DNA of 64,000 nt from OMIW01 sp044235645 (lineage in GTDB: Bacteria > Bdellovibrionota_C > UBA2361 > OMIW01). A model generated the notes under the pieces. That model was not told where the DNA came from, did no database searches, and was given only the letters and a program-made list of their open reading frames with translations. The translations under genes were made by a program, and so were the position numbers. Shown here piece after piece: positions 28,022 through 36,396 of this stretch; within the stretch, counting starts at the first letter, position 1; each line of letters opens with the position of its first letter. Location: the NCBI GenBank assembly GCA_044235645.1, contig JBIIHQ010000006.1:1-64000 (forward strand), in the 5' to 3' direction.

Positions 28022-28930
28022 TCAGCCTCCCCGTAACGTCTCATACAACCGCGCCGGCCCGAGAAGAATATCGCGCAATCCATGCCGAATCTCCGGCGAG
28101 CCGAGCGCCTGCGCACTCATCTCGTTGTGCGCAACGAGGGCGTCCATGATCGCGTTCAATATCTCTTGCGTGAGATCAGGGGAGTTTGCAAACTGCTCCT
28201 TGGTGTTGTTCGCGGCTTGCTGCATCAGGGTTTGCGATTCGAGCAGCTTTCCTTTAATCACGTTATTCACGTACACCAGCTTATCGTTATCGGTCAGATC
28301 CCCCTGAAAAAGGTCATTAACCTTTGCGATAATCTCCTCCAGGTGTGCCCACTCACCCTCACGCACCATCCCGAACCCGGCCTCGGTGATCGGATTGAGC
28401 TTCGGGGCCTCGCCGTCGCGCAGATTCATCGCCTGCTTGCCGAGGTTCCTTAGGTTGTGGTGCGTCAGCACTATGCCCGACAAGTCCACCCCTTCCCGCT
28501 CTCGTCCAAACTTCAGCAGCGGGACGAGGCGCTTGTAGAACATCGCTCGCTTCTCGATATCAGTATTCCCATAATCGAATATCTGAGAAAGAAAGGTGTT
28601 CATCCGCTGAAACGACTCCATGTCCTTTCGGAACAGAATTAACGCATCCATCTCCTCTTTTGCTGATTGTACGCCGATTTGGTCATTGGCAGCCTCGGCA
28701 GCTTTGCGATTCGCTTTCGCTGCGGTGAACCGATTGAGTAGCCGTTGGGCTACCGGCGCGATAGCCGCTTCAAGCTCCTTTTGTTTCGCGTTTGGATTCA
28801 TCTCAACGGTGACAACTCGATTGACCTCAAAATCGTCGTAGTAGTCGGCTGCATCGAGCTTTGCTCGGAGGTCGAGCACCAAATTCGGGTCGGTCACATC
28901 CGCAAGCGCGGCGGTTGGGTAATAAGTATC
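28022..28930 (-). pseudogene. hsdR: C-terminal remnant of type I restriction enzyme R subunit (HsdR)
   Basis: The frame encodes about 300 residues matching the far C-terminal helical region of HsdR: LADVTDPNLVLDLRAKLDAA, FLSQIFDYGNTDIEKRA, then the KLVYVNNVIKGKLLES and NNTKEQFANSPDL blocks. HsdR-like sequence continues upstream of the GTG at 28897 to about 28930, where it meets a stop. The nuclease and helicase domains (over 700 residues) are absent, and no hsdM or hsdS is in the window. This is a broken relic of a type I restriction system; it can make no active enzyme. Confidence 0.85.
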
Positions 28931-29008
28931 TCACCACCCAGCTTGGAGGAGTGGTCGTCGGGATCCCGAGCTCTGTCCTGCGCTCCCCGAGCCACCTCCC
29001 GACTTCAT

Positions 29009-29025
29009 GCGGACCGGAGGTCCGC
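29009..29025. repeat. Perfect 7-bp inverted repeat
   Basis: GCGGACC and GGTCCGC flank a 3-base loop. The site lies between the HsdR remnant (minus) and the Rpn-type gene (plus), about 140 bases upstream of the latter's start. It could be a REP-type element, an operator or chance. Confidence 0.45.
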
Positions 29026-29168
29026 GCACCCAGGTTTGCTCGGCCGGGGCAACTATCAATCAACACACCTATTTCAAGCACACTTCACGCACCTTTTTCC
29101 CTCCCGATTCGATACTACCAAGCCACCCCTTACCACCGGTGACGTCGGTATCGAACAGGAGTACACTT

Positions 29169-30212
29169 ATGACAGAAGAACCCCCGAAGCCGCGCCGCTC
29201 CCGACAGGGCGGACGACGCAGCACCTCTCCCTCAACCAATGACACCACTATGGGCCGACAGCTGGTATCTCTTGACTGGGCGATGAAGAAGATTCTCCGC
29301 AATAAGGCGAACTTCGGGGTGCTTGAAGGCTTTTTGAGTGAGCTGCTTGGGGAGGATGTTACGATTGAAGAGATCCTCGAGAGCGAGTCAAATCAGGATC
29401 ATGCTCGCGATAAGCAGAACCGCGTCGATATTAAAGTGCGGCGGACCGAGGGGCAGATAATCCTGGTCGAGCTTCAGTTTCAGCGTGACCTTGATTTCTT
29501 CCACCGCATCCTTTTTGGGGTCTCAAAGGCGATTACCGAGCAGCTTGAATCAGGGGATCCGTATCGGGAGATCAATAAAGTTATCTCGGTCAATATTCTC
29601 TATTTTGACCCAGGGGTTGGGGATGATTATGTGTATCGGGGGACCACGACATTCCTCGGGGTCAACACCGAAAGCAAACTGGAACTCGCTGATACCTATC
29701 AGTCTTACCTCAAGGTACACCGCGTTTTTCAGATCTTCCCCGAGTATTACCTTCTCTGCATCTCAAAGTTTCCCGGCACCCCAAAGAACACCCTTGATGA
29801 GTGGCTCTACTTTTTGAAGACCGAGAAGATCGAGCAGGGTTTTTCCGCACGCGGGCTTCAACAAGCCAAGCAGGTCCTCCACGTTGCAAACCTCTCCGAC
29901 CGCGAACGCCGCGCCTATGAGGCGTTTGAGGACCAGCTCCGGTGTCTGGTCGGTGAAGGGCGGCAGCATGAGTGGGAGGTGAAGTGGGCTGAGGCAATGG
30001 GGCATCAGGTCGGGTTGGAGAAGGGGCGTGAAGAGGGACGACAGGAAGGTCTCGAGGAGGGACGACAGGCGGGTATCCGCCAGCTCGCGAAACGGCTCAT
30101 CGCCGAAGGGGTCAGCAAGGAGGTCATCGCCATCTCAGCGGGATGCAGCGTCGAAGCGGTAGAATCGCTCCTTGTCGAGGCCGATCGAGAAGATGAAGGA
30201 GACACGAACTAA
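29169..30212 (+). CDS. Rpn family recombination-promoting nuclease / putative transposase
   Basis: The 347-residue protein has the PD-(D/E)XK core of the Rpn/transposase-31 family (NRVDIKVRR, then IILVELQFQRD with the usual ExQ variant). Its C-terminus has the typical repeated EGR-xx-GLEEGR helix, followed by a three-helix tail (IAEGVSKEVIAISAGCSVEAVESLL). Rpn proteins are DNA nucleases linked to recombination and, in recent work, to phage defence. The ATG at 29169 has AGGAG about 8 bases upstream. The frame is open upstream to 29007, but that part looks non-coding. Confidence 0.85.
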   Translation: MTEEPPKPRRSRQGGRRSTSPSTNDTTMGRQLVSLDWAMKKILRNKANFGVLEGFLSELLGEDVTIEEILESESNQDHARDKQNRVDIKVRRTEGQIILVELQFQRDLDFFHRILFGVSKAITEQLESGDPYREINKVISVNILYFDPGVGDDYVYRGTTTFLGVNTESKLELADTYQSYLKVHRVFQIFPEYYLLCISKFPGTPKNTLDEWLYFLKTEKIEQGFSARGLQQAKQVLHVANLSDRERRAYEAFEDQLRCLVGEGRQHEWEVKWAEAMGHQVGLEKGREEGRQEGLEEGRQAGIRQLAKRLIAEGVSKEVIAISAGCSVEAVESLLVEADREDEGDTN

Positions 30213-30532
30213 AACGGCGATCTCGCCCATTCGCCGGACCTCGACAACCGCAACCCGCGGCAGATGTGAGCCCTCAGAGAGGGGGCAAACATTCTCAGGA
30301 GAGCCATAACTGGCGAGATTTGAGGGGCTTTTGGGGTCCCGAACTCCCTGCCTCAGAGGCATAAAGATAGACCCCAAGCTGCGACGGCATGATTTTTTGG
30401 AAGCGACGGTTTCCAAGAGCTTGCAACCCGAACCCCTATAACCCAGAGCAATCAGGGTTCCGATTTACAAAAGTTTGATATGATATTAATTTCCCTTCCA
30501 CTGAGTACGAAGCATCTCCCGGATTTTTAACG
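30213..30532. other. 320-base intergenic region
   Basis: No supported gene. AT-rich sequence at 30465-30500 could contain a promoter for the gene at 30533, but I cannot place a well-spaced pair of hexamers. Confidence 0.4.
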
Positions 30533-31255
30533 ATGCCAGACCTTATTACCCAACAACGAACCATTGAGCAGAATCCGATCGGACTCTCTCTGTCGGAGCC
30601 GTTAAAGGATAGAGCTTTGAGGCAATTAGCAGAAAAAGCGACGCCAGAGCCTACAATTCCGAGTAAGATACCAACTCAACAGAATTTCTACCTGGCTCAC
30701 CCAGTCGGTCGGAATGAGCAAGGGTCGACAGAGGAATCGCGCAGTACAGTGGTTGCCCCCGTCCACATACCTACCCCATTAGCCCCGCCTTCCCCGTTAT
30801 CAAGCCAAATCAAAGACAAATTGTCCCAGCTATCACACTCAAAGGGTTCGCCCGACATGAGGGATTCCGACGGTGTCTATCTTTGCAAACGACCCGCGCA
30901 GATCGCGATGGGATTGGTAAATCATCACTGGATTTACACAAAGAATCTCGAGGTGGGACTCGGGAACTGTGATGGAAGCACCCCAGGTAATCAGAGCGAT
31001 CTGCCGTATATTGCTGAGACCTGTGTAAATGATCACGCGAACGAGGCTCATGGTCCCGACACTGTTTGTACAAAAATTGAGGGTGTTGAGGAAAGCTGCA
31101 TTAGGTCACGGGCGACCATTGGAGCCTCGAACGGGCGGTGGACGCTTTTGAACCACTGTCAGTCGTGGAGTGCATCAATCCTTGAGAAGTGTCGTACCGC
31201 GTCTCCTACGCGACCCATTCCCGCTCCGGGGCCGATACCAACGCGTAGCAAGTGA
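30533..31255 (+). CDS. Possible papain-like (LRAT/NlpC-type) amidase or effector
   Basis: The first 105 residues are Pro/Ser/Thr/Gln rich and disordered-looking. Residues 112-222 form a compact Cys-rich domain with GVYLCKRP, NHHWIYTKNLEVGLGN (H131/H132), and GRWTLLNHCQSW (C209). A His before a late NxCQSW Cys is the order of circularly permuted papain-like enzymes of the LRAT/NlpC group, which I also recall as C-terminal toxin domains of Rhs-type proteins. There is no signal peptide. A small membrane protein gene follows 18 bases after the stop. Function is inferred from motif order only. Confidence 0.5.
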   Translation: MPDLITQQRTIEQNPIGLSLSEPLKDRALRQLAEKATPEPTIPSKIPTQQNFYLAHPVGRNEQGSTEESRSTVVAPVHIPTPLAPPSPLSSQIKDKLSQLSHSKGSPDMRDSDGVYLCKRPAQIAMGLVNHHWIYTKNLEVGLGNCDGSTPGNQSDLPYIAETCVNDHANEAHGPDTVCTKIEGVEESCIRSRATIGASNGRWTLLNHCQSWSASILEKCRTASPTRPIPAPGPIPTRSK

Positions 31256-31273
31256 ATGCGAAAGGAGATGTTC

Positions 31274-31555
31274 ATGAAGAGCACATGGGTGTGGGACCTG
31301 CTTCGAATACTCGTTTTTCTCGTGATAGCGCTGTATCTGACTACCTGTGCCATTTATTATGGATGGCAATCTGCGATATCACCGGCCCTGGAATTATGTG
31401 GGGATTCGTTTCTATTCAACCCGATATCCCGCTGCCGAAGTCTGGGGCTACGTTTCTACGGCTCGTCTGTTGGGGCTATCGTGACGAGCTCTCTTTCGGT
31501 GTTACTGATTTTTCGGAGATTTACCGTCAAATCAGGTGTTCAAGAACTCAACTGA
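31274..31555 (+). CDS. Small two-helix membrane protein, possible partner of the upstream amidase-like protein
   Basis: The 93-residue product has two hydrophobic segments (about residues 9-27 and 58-77) and a short basic end. The ATG at 31274 has AAGGAG 6 bases upstream, overlapping the 3' end of the preceding transcription unit, so the two genes are almost certainly cotranscribed. I recognise no family. Its position suggests an immunity-type or accessory protein (inference). Confidence 0.55.
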   Translation: MKSTWVWDLLRILVFLVIALYLTTCAIYYGWQSAISPALELCGDSFLFNPISRCRSLGLRFYGSSVGAIVTSSLSVLLIFRRFTVKSGVQELN

Positions 31556-31929
31556 GCGGCGATCCGATTGCCTGAGCTTACCTTAAATCCGTCCTTGAAT
31601 CTAAGCTAGTAATCACCAATGGAGGTAGCCTTTTACCTCTATCAGGGTGGTAAAAAAACCTTCTTTCGCGCTGCCCGACTGGCCCTGATGTGTGGCGGAT
31701 GGGCAACTGAGCTATCGCTTGATTGAACGTGCCACTCAGCTGCTGCATCGCAATGACGGCATCTGATCCGCGAATCTCACCATCATGGAGCTCCTGCGAG
31801 ATTTTGATGAAGAGCATTGATGTATATTATTTCTGCGAGGGCTCCAGCGAATTGAGGATTGGCGATGCATGACGGGAGGGTTCACATCGACATCGGATCA
31901 ACCTTTATTCTTCATCCCCAGGAGAAATT
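31556..31929. other. 374-base intergenic region between convergent genes
   Basis: No supported gene. A weak 6-bp inverted repeat (GAGGTA...TACCTC) lies near 31623-31640, followed on the plus strand by an A run. It is too short to call as a terminator. Confidence 0.4.
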
Positions 31930-32577
31930 TCAATAACACTCTGGAAACAGCTCGCGCTCAACGAGTTCGACGAGCAGGTGGAGGATCTTGATGTGGAGCT
32001 CCTGGATTCGGTCGGCGTATATTGTGCGTGGGTGGCCGGGTTGATCGTCGGTGATGTTTGTGCTGATGCTGTCATCGATAGTCCAGATATCAATGTCAGC
32101 GAGCGCAGCGGCCGGGGAACCAGGCTTTCCGGTGAGGGTGATCGTTGTCATGCCCACTTTTTTCGCTGCATGCAGCGCTTCGATAACGTTAGGACTTTTG
32201 CCACTTGTTGATAGCGCAATCAGAACATCCCCGTGGCGACCGTGTGCTTCGACTCCCCGGGAGAATATCTTATCGAAGCCAAAATCATTGCCAACACAGG
32301 TGAGGTGCGTGGGGTCGCTGATCGAAATCGCAGAGAGTGCCTCCCTATTCTTCCGAAAGCGTCCCGCAAACTCCTCGGCAACGTGCATCGAGTCGGACAT
32401 CGAGCCCCCATTCCCGCACGTTAATACTCGCCCCCGACCCCGAAAACAGGCTGCTATCAACGAGGCCGCGCGCGCCACGGATGAGACCGATTCTTCTCGT
32501 GCTATGAAGCTCGTCAAGAGATTCCGAGCCTGCGATAATCCCTCAATGACAACGGAGAACCGCTCAGCGTCTTGCAT
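31930..32577 (-). CDS. gmhA: Sedoheptulose 7-phosphate isomerase (SIS-domain), GmhA-like
   Basis: GmhA makes D-glycero-D-manno-heptose 7-phosphate for the lipopolysaccharide inner core. The 215-residue protein has the SIS fold with CGNGGSMSDSMHVAEEFAGRF, VGNDFGFDKIF, the STSGKSPNV phosphosugar loop, and the C-terminal IQELHIKILHLLVE. The ATG at 32577 has AAGGA upstream and gives the normal length. It follows the receiver-LpxC gene by 86 bases, grouping two lipopolysaccharide steps. DiaA-like SIS proteins are close relatives, but the neighbourhood favours GmhA. Confidence 0.85.
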   Translation of the reverse strand: MQDAERFSVVIEGLSQARNLLTSFIAREESVSSVARAASLIAACFRGRGRVLTCGNGGSMSDSMHVAEEFAGRFRKNREALSAISISDPTHLTCVGNDFGFDKIFSRGVEAHGRHGDVLIALSTSGKSPNVIEALHAAKKVGMTTITLTGKPGSPAAALADIDIWTIDDSISTNITDDQPGHPRTIYADRIQELHIKILHLLVELVERELFPECY

Positions 32578-32663
32578 ATGATATCCTTTCGAGAGTTGAT
32601 GGCGCGTTAGCTTCGTTACATCACGGTGTGCTGTTGGGACCAAAAAAACGGCTCTGGTTCTGG

Positions 32664-34046
32664 TTAATGACCCGCCATCCTCCCAACGATCTCTCGAATC
32701 AGCGCGACATTATCAGAATGTCCCGTCATTCGGGCGGTGACCCGTCCCTGCAGCCGTCGCCCGAGGAGATAGAGATCCCCGATGGCATCGAGAACCTTGT
32801 GACGGACCAATTCATCGGGGAATCGCAGTTCACTATTGATCGGCCCCGACTCACCCATCAATACGAAATTATCGAAGCGCCCCCCAAGCGCAAGCCCCTG
32901 TTTCTGGAGCTTGCTGATGTCTCGGACGAACCCGAAGGTCCGCGCCGATGAGATCTGCTCGATGTAGTGATGCGGATCGTCCCCGAGGGAAAATGAAAAT
33001 CGCTGGTCGCCGACCGGGTTGGGATATGAAAGGGAGTAATCGATGGTCAGTCCCTCGCCGGGCTCAATTCGGATAAACTCTCGATCGTCGCCAACCTCGA
33101 TGGTGTCTTCAACCATCACATCGTACCACTCACCATCCTGGTCCACGGTTCCAACATCGGCGAGCAAATTACAAAACTCGCGGGCCGACCCATCCATGAC
33201 AGGTACCTCGCCGTTGCATTTAACGAGCACATTTGCGATCCCAAACGCACACAACGCTGACATCAAGTGCTCAATAGTTGCAGCGTGAGTGCCCTCAAGA
33301 CGGAGCGTCGTGGCAAAACCGGTCGAATGAACATACGACACATGAGCCGGAACGGCACGCCGCCCTGAGACACCGACAAAGTGGATACCAGAATCGGGGG
33401 GCAAGGGCTCGAGAATAAGACCACTTTTCTGTCCAGAGTGAAGACCCTGTCCGTACAGGATCGCACTCGATGCCACGGTCCGCTGTATCCGAGCTCTCCC
33501 CTTGAGGGAATTCCCTTTAAACGCCACCGGAGTGATCGTAGGTTTTCCCTCATCGCTCTGCTCGGCTACCGAGGAGGCGGACTCATCACGCCCCTGAACG
33601 TCACGCGGATGTGATTCCGTCTCAATTGTCGTGCGTCGAAGCACGGTTCGCACTGATGCGATTAACGTATCAAGGTCGAGAGGCTTTTCAATAAAATCAG
33701 AGGCACCTATGCGGGTGGCTTCGATGGCGGTCGCAATTGAGGCGTGTCCACTCATCATCACGACCGGAATCGTGGGCCATCGTTCGCGGAGGATCCGGAG
33801 GGTTTCGATACCATCGAGACCTGACATCCAGATATCGAGTAACACGAGATCTGGTTGCCGCTGCGCTATGGAGGCTATCGCTTCTTCCCCACTTTCCACG
33901 GTCGTGGTGAGAAATCCTTCATCCTGAAGGACTCCCTGTACCGCCCGTCTAATGGCGGCCTCATCATCGACTATGAGTATGGACCGCGACGAAGATGGGG
34001 CTCGGGATGCCCGACTAGCACCTGCTCTCTGTTCCGACGAACTCAT
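32664..34046 (-). CDS. lpxC: Response-regulator receiver fused to UDP-3-O-acyl-GlcNAc deacetylase (LpxC)
   Basis: Residues 22-138 form a receiver domain with the acidic pair D27/D28, phospho-acceptor D71 in LVLLDIW, S99 and K121, and it reads most like an NtrX-type receiver. A roughly 45-residue hydrophilic linker follows. Residues 185-460 are LpxC, the committed zinc deacetylase of lipid A synthesis: E259-H260 (EHLMSAL), H416 and D420 (HKVLDAIGD), and H443 (GHSDN), so all metal and catalytic positions are present. The ATG at 34046 has AAAGGAG 4 bases upstream and overlaps the purA end by 32 bases. No separate kinase is in the window. Regulation of deacetylation by phosphorylation is inference. 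Confidence 0.92.
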   Translation of the reverse strand: MSSSEQRAGASRASRAPSSSRSILIVDDEAAIRRAVQGVLQDEGFLTTTVESGEEAIASIAQRQPDLVLLDIWMSGLDGIETLRILRERWPTIPVVMMSGHASIATAIEATRIGASDFIEKPLDLDTLIASVRTVLRRTTIETESHPRDVQGRDESASSVAEQSDEGKPTITPVAFKGNSLKGRARIQRTVASSAILYGQGLHSGQKSGLILEPLPPDSGIHFVGVSGRRAVPAHVSYVHSTGFATTLRLEGTHAATIEHLMSALCAFGIANVLVKCNGEVPVMDGSAREFCNLLADVGTVDQDGEWYDVMVEDTIEVGDDREFIRIEPGEGLTIDYSLSYPNPVGDQRFSFSLGDDPHHYIEQISSARTFGFVRDISKLQKQGLALGGRFDNFVLMGESGPINSELRFPDELVRHKVLDAIGDLYLLGRRLQGRVTARMTGHSDNVALIREIVGRMAGH

Positions 34047-35349
34047 AAAACTCCTTTGGTGTTCCTGGCACCCACAAAGTGGCATCGCGGCTCTGTCCGA
34101 CACCAACTAAAACAACCGGACACCCCGCAAGAGAGGCAACCGTCTCGATGTATTGCTGCGCCTGAGGCGGCAAGTCAGCAAATGACCGCACCGCGGAGAT
34201 ATCCTCTTGCCATCCGGGAAGCTCGCGATACAGCGGGGTCCACGAACTGCTCTGGCGATCCCAGAGAGGAAGTTCCTCAAGCTCCTGCCCATCGGGGGTG
34301 CGATATCGGGTGGCTATTCGAATCGTATCGAGTCCCGATAATACGTCGAGTTTGGTGAGTGCCAGACAATCTATCCCCGACACCCGAATCGCGTATCGGA
34401 GCGCGACAATATCCAACCATCCACATCGTCGGGGGCGCCCAGTCACCGTACCGTATTCAGCGCCCCGTTCCCGAAGCTCATCACCCTGTGCGTCGAGAAG
34501 TTCGGTCGGGAAAGGCCCTGACCCAACTCGAGTGGTGTAAGCTTTGACGAGTCCTAGAATACAATCAACCGACCGCGGCCCGACCCCCACACCTACCGAG
34601 ATTCCCCCTGCGGAGGTGTGCGAAGAGGTGACAAACGGTACCGTGCCAAAAGCGACATCAAGAAGGCACCCCTGCGCTCCCTCAAAAACAACCCGCTCGC
34701 CCGAGCTGACCGCTCTGCTGATCTCAAGACTCACATCTCCCATAAAAGGAACCACTAACCGCTGAAGCCGCGCCACCTCTTCAAGATGTTCCTCAAGGCT
34801 GAGTGCCACCGTACTTCCAAAACACCCGGCAAGGTAGGCTGAAACTTCTTTGAGCCGCTCCTCGAGCACCGTTCGGGCCACTTCACTGTCTCGAAGGTCG
34901 CAAAGCCGGAGCCCGACTCGCGATGCGCGCTCCTCATACGCAGGTCCAATGCCACGCAGCGTTGTTCCTATTTTATTTCCTCCTCGTGCCTCTTCGCGGA
35001 CGCGATCGATCTCGCGATGATAGGGCAATACTAACGGAACCCGACCATCAATCACCAATCGCTGAGGTGTTACTGAGATCCCACTCGACCGCACCGAATC
35101 TATCTCCCGCATTAGCGCCATGCCATCGAGCACCACTCCCGCCCCGACTGCAACTCGGCATCCTTCTCGCAGTACTCCTGAGGGAAGAAGATTAAGTTTT
35201 ATAGTCTTTCCATCGACAACGACGGTGTGTCCAGCGTTATTGCCCCCCTGAAAACGGACAACCCACGATGCCTGGCGGGTCACAACGTCGACGATCTTCC
35301 CCTTGCCCTCGTCCCCCCACTGCGAGCCGATAACTGCGAGAGATTTCAT
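34015..35349 (-). CDS. purA: Adenylosuccinate synthetase
   Basis: PurA joins IMP and aspartate using GTP on the way to AMP. The 444-residue protein begins with the P-loop-like GSQWGDEGKGK and has NAGHTVV, GTTLRGIGPAY, FEGAQGCLLDVAFGTVPFVTSSHT, and GRPRRCGWLDIVALRYA. It is full length. Its 3' end overlaps the start of the receiver-LpxC gene by 32 bases. TTGGAG lies 7 bases before the ATG. Confidence 0.97.
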   Translation of the reverse strand: MKSLAVIGSQWGDEGKGKIVDVVTRQASWVVRFQGGNNAGHTVVVDGKTIKLNLLPSGVLREGCRVAVGAGVVLDGMALMREIDSVRSSGISVTPQRLVIDGRVPLVLPYHREIDRVREEARGGNKIGTTLRGIGPAYEERASRVGLRLCDLRDSEVARTVLEERLKEVSAYLAGCFGSTVALSLEEHLEEVARLQRLVVPFMGDVSLEISRAVSSGERVVFEGAQGCLLDVAFGTVPFVTSSHTSAGGISVGVGVGPRSVDCILGLVKAYTTRVGSGPFPTELLDAQGDELRERGAEYGTVTGRPRRCGWLDIVALRYAIRVSGIDCLALTKLDVLSGLDTIRIATRYRTPDGQELEELPLWDRQSSSWTPLYRELPGWQEDISAVRSFADLPPQAQQYIETVASLAGCPVVLVGVGQSRDATLWVPGTPKEFYEFVGTESRC

Positions 35350-35493
35350 GTAGCAACTCCAAAGAGTGGATCTTTTATGATTGTGAATTTAGTTAGTTGT
35401 ATGCGGAGCAAACCCGTCCCACCTTGACAACACGGCCGACCCCGCATCGTAGCCGTGGACGACGGAATAATCAAACCTCTCGACCCTCCCTCA

Positions 35494-36396
35494 TCAACCT
35501 CGGCCCCACTCACCAGGGGTGCACACAACAAAGCGCCACTCGTGGTCAGAGCGAACAAAAAACGCATGGGGTGCCCCATCATGGGTCAGGCCGACTGCGT
35601 GTTCCTGGTGGTGATCGGTTTCTTCATTCAACCGCGAGATGACATCTTTAATCGACCGCTCAAGGCCCCGCTCAATTCCCGCAACCTCACCCTCCGAGAG
35701 GATACATGAATGAGCGTCAGGAAAGAGGCGATCCCATCTGATGACCGAATTAGGGCCTATCCCTTCGAGAACCGTCGCTTCTTCGACCGAAAAGGGAATC
35801 GACCCCTCTCGACGGAGGGAGGCTAGATGAGCGCCACACCCCATGGCACGACCAAGATCCCGCGCGAGGGACCGAATATATGTTCCCTTCGAGCATGCGA
35901 CCCGAAAAAAATATCGCGGTATCCCTCCCTCACCAACTTCACACCAAAGGCTGAATGAATCGATGGTAACGGGTACAGCATCGAGCGCAACCCGAGCGCC
36001 CCCCCGTGCGATGGCGTAGGCCCGCCGCCCCTCCACTTTTTTTGCGCTAAACTGAGGAGGCTCTTGATAGATAGTGCCCTGAAAAGCGAGTGCCGCCTTT
36101 CGAACTAGTTCGATGTCAGGTTGTTGCCCCGAACCCCCTATCGCCTCGCCGGTAGAATCGTCAGTGTCTGTTTCAGTGCCGAAGATGATCTCCGCGGAAT
36201 AGACCTTCTTTCCCGCAACGGCATATCCCGCAAGACGGGTCGCCCGACCCACCAGTAACACAAGCAAACCTGTTGCAAAGGGATCGAGCGTTCCGGCATG
36301 TCCTACCCGGTCAAGTCGAAGGCGACGCCGAGTGATTCCTACCACTGCCGCAGAACTCATGCCACGGGATTTATCAACGAGAATGAGTCCGTTCAT
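35494..36396 (-). CDS. truB: tRNA pseudouridine-55 synthase
   Basis: TruB isomerises U55 in the T loop of elongator tRNAs. The catalytic Asp lies in VGHAGTLDPFATGLLVL, and the KGTYIRSLARDLG motif is present. The 300-residue length is normal. Its ATG overlaps the upstream DHH-protein stop by 4 bases (ATGA), so it is translationally coupled. It is the last gene of the rimP-to-truB run. Confidence 0.96.
   Translation of the reverse strand: MNGLILVDKSRGMSSAAVVGITRRRLRLDRVGHAGTLDPFATGLLVLLVGRATRLAGYAVAGKKVYSAEIIFGTETDTDDSTGEAIGGSGQQPDIELVRKAALAFQGTIYQEPPQFSAKKVEGRRAYAIARGGARVALDAVPVTIDSFSLWCEVGEGGIPRYFFRVACSKGTYIRSLARDLGRAMGCGAHLASLRREGSIPFSVEEATVLEGIGPNSVIRWDRLFPDAHSCILSEGEVAGIERGLERSIKDVISRLNEETDHHQEHAVGLTHDGAPHAFFVRSDHEWRFVVCTPGEWGRG

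Noticed and set aside
28827..29168. Frames upstream of the Rpn and HsdR genes considered as more HsdR sequence
   Set aside because: HsdR-like codons stop at about 28930; beyond it no frame matches HsdR.
31578..31817. Minus-strand 79-codon frame downstream of gmhA
   Set aside because: No ribosome binding site, no recognisable sequence, and its end runs through a hairpin-like A/T run.
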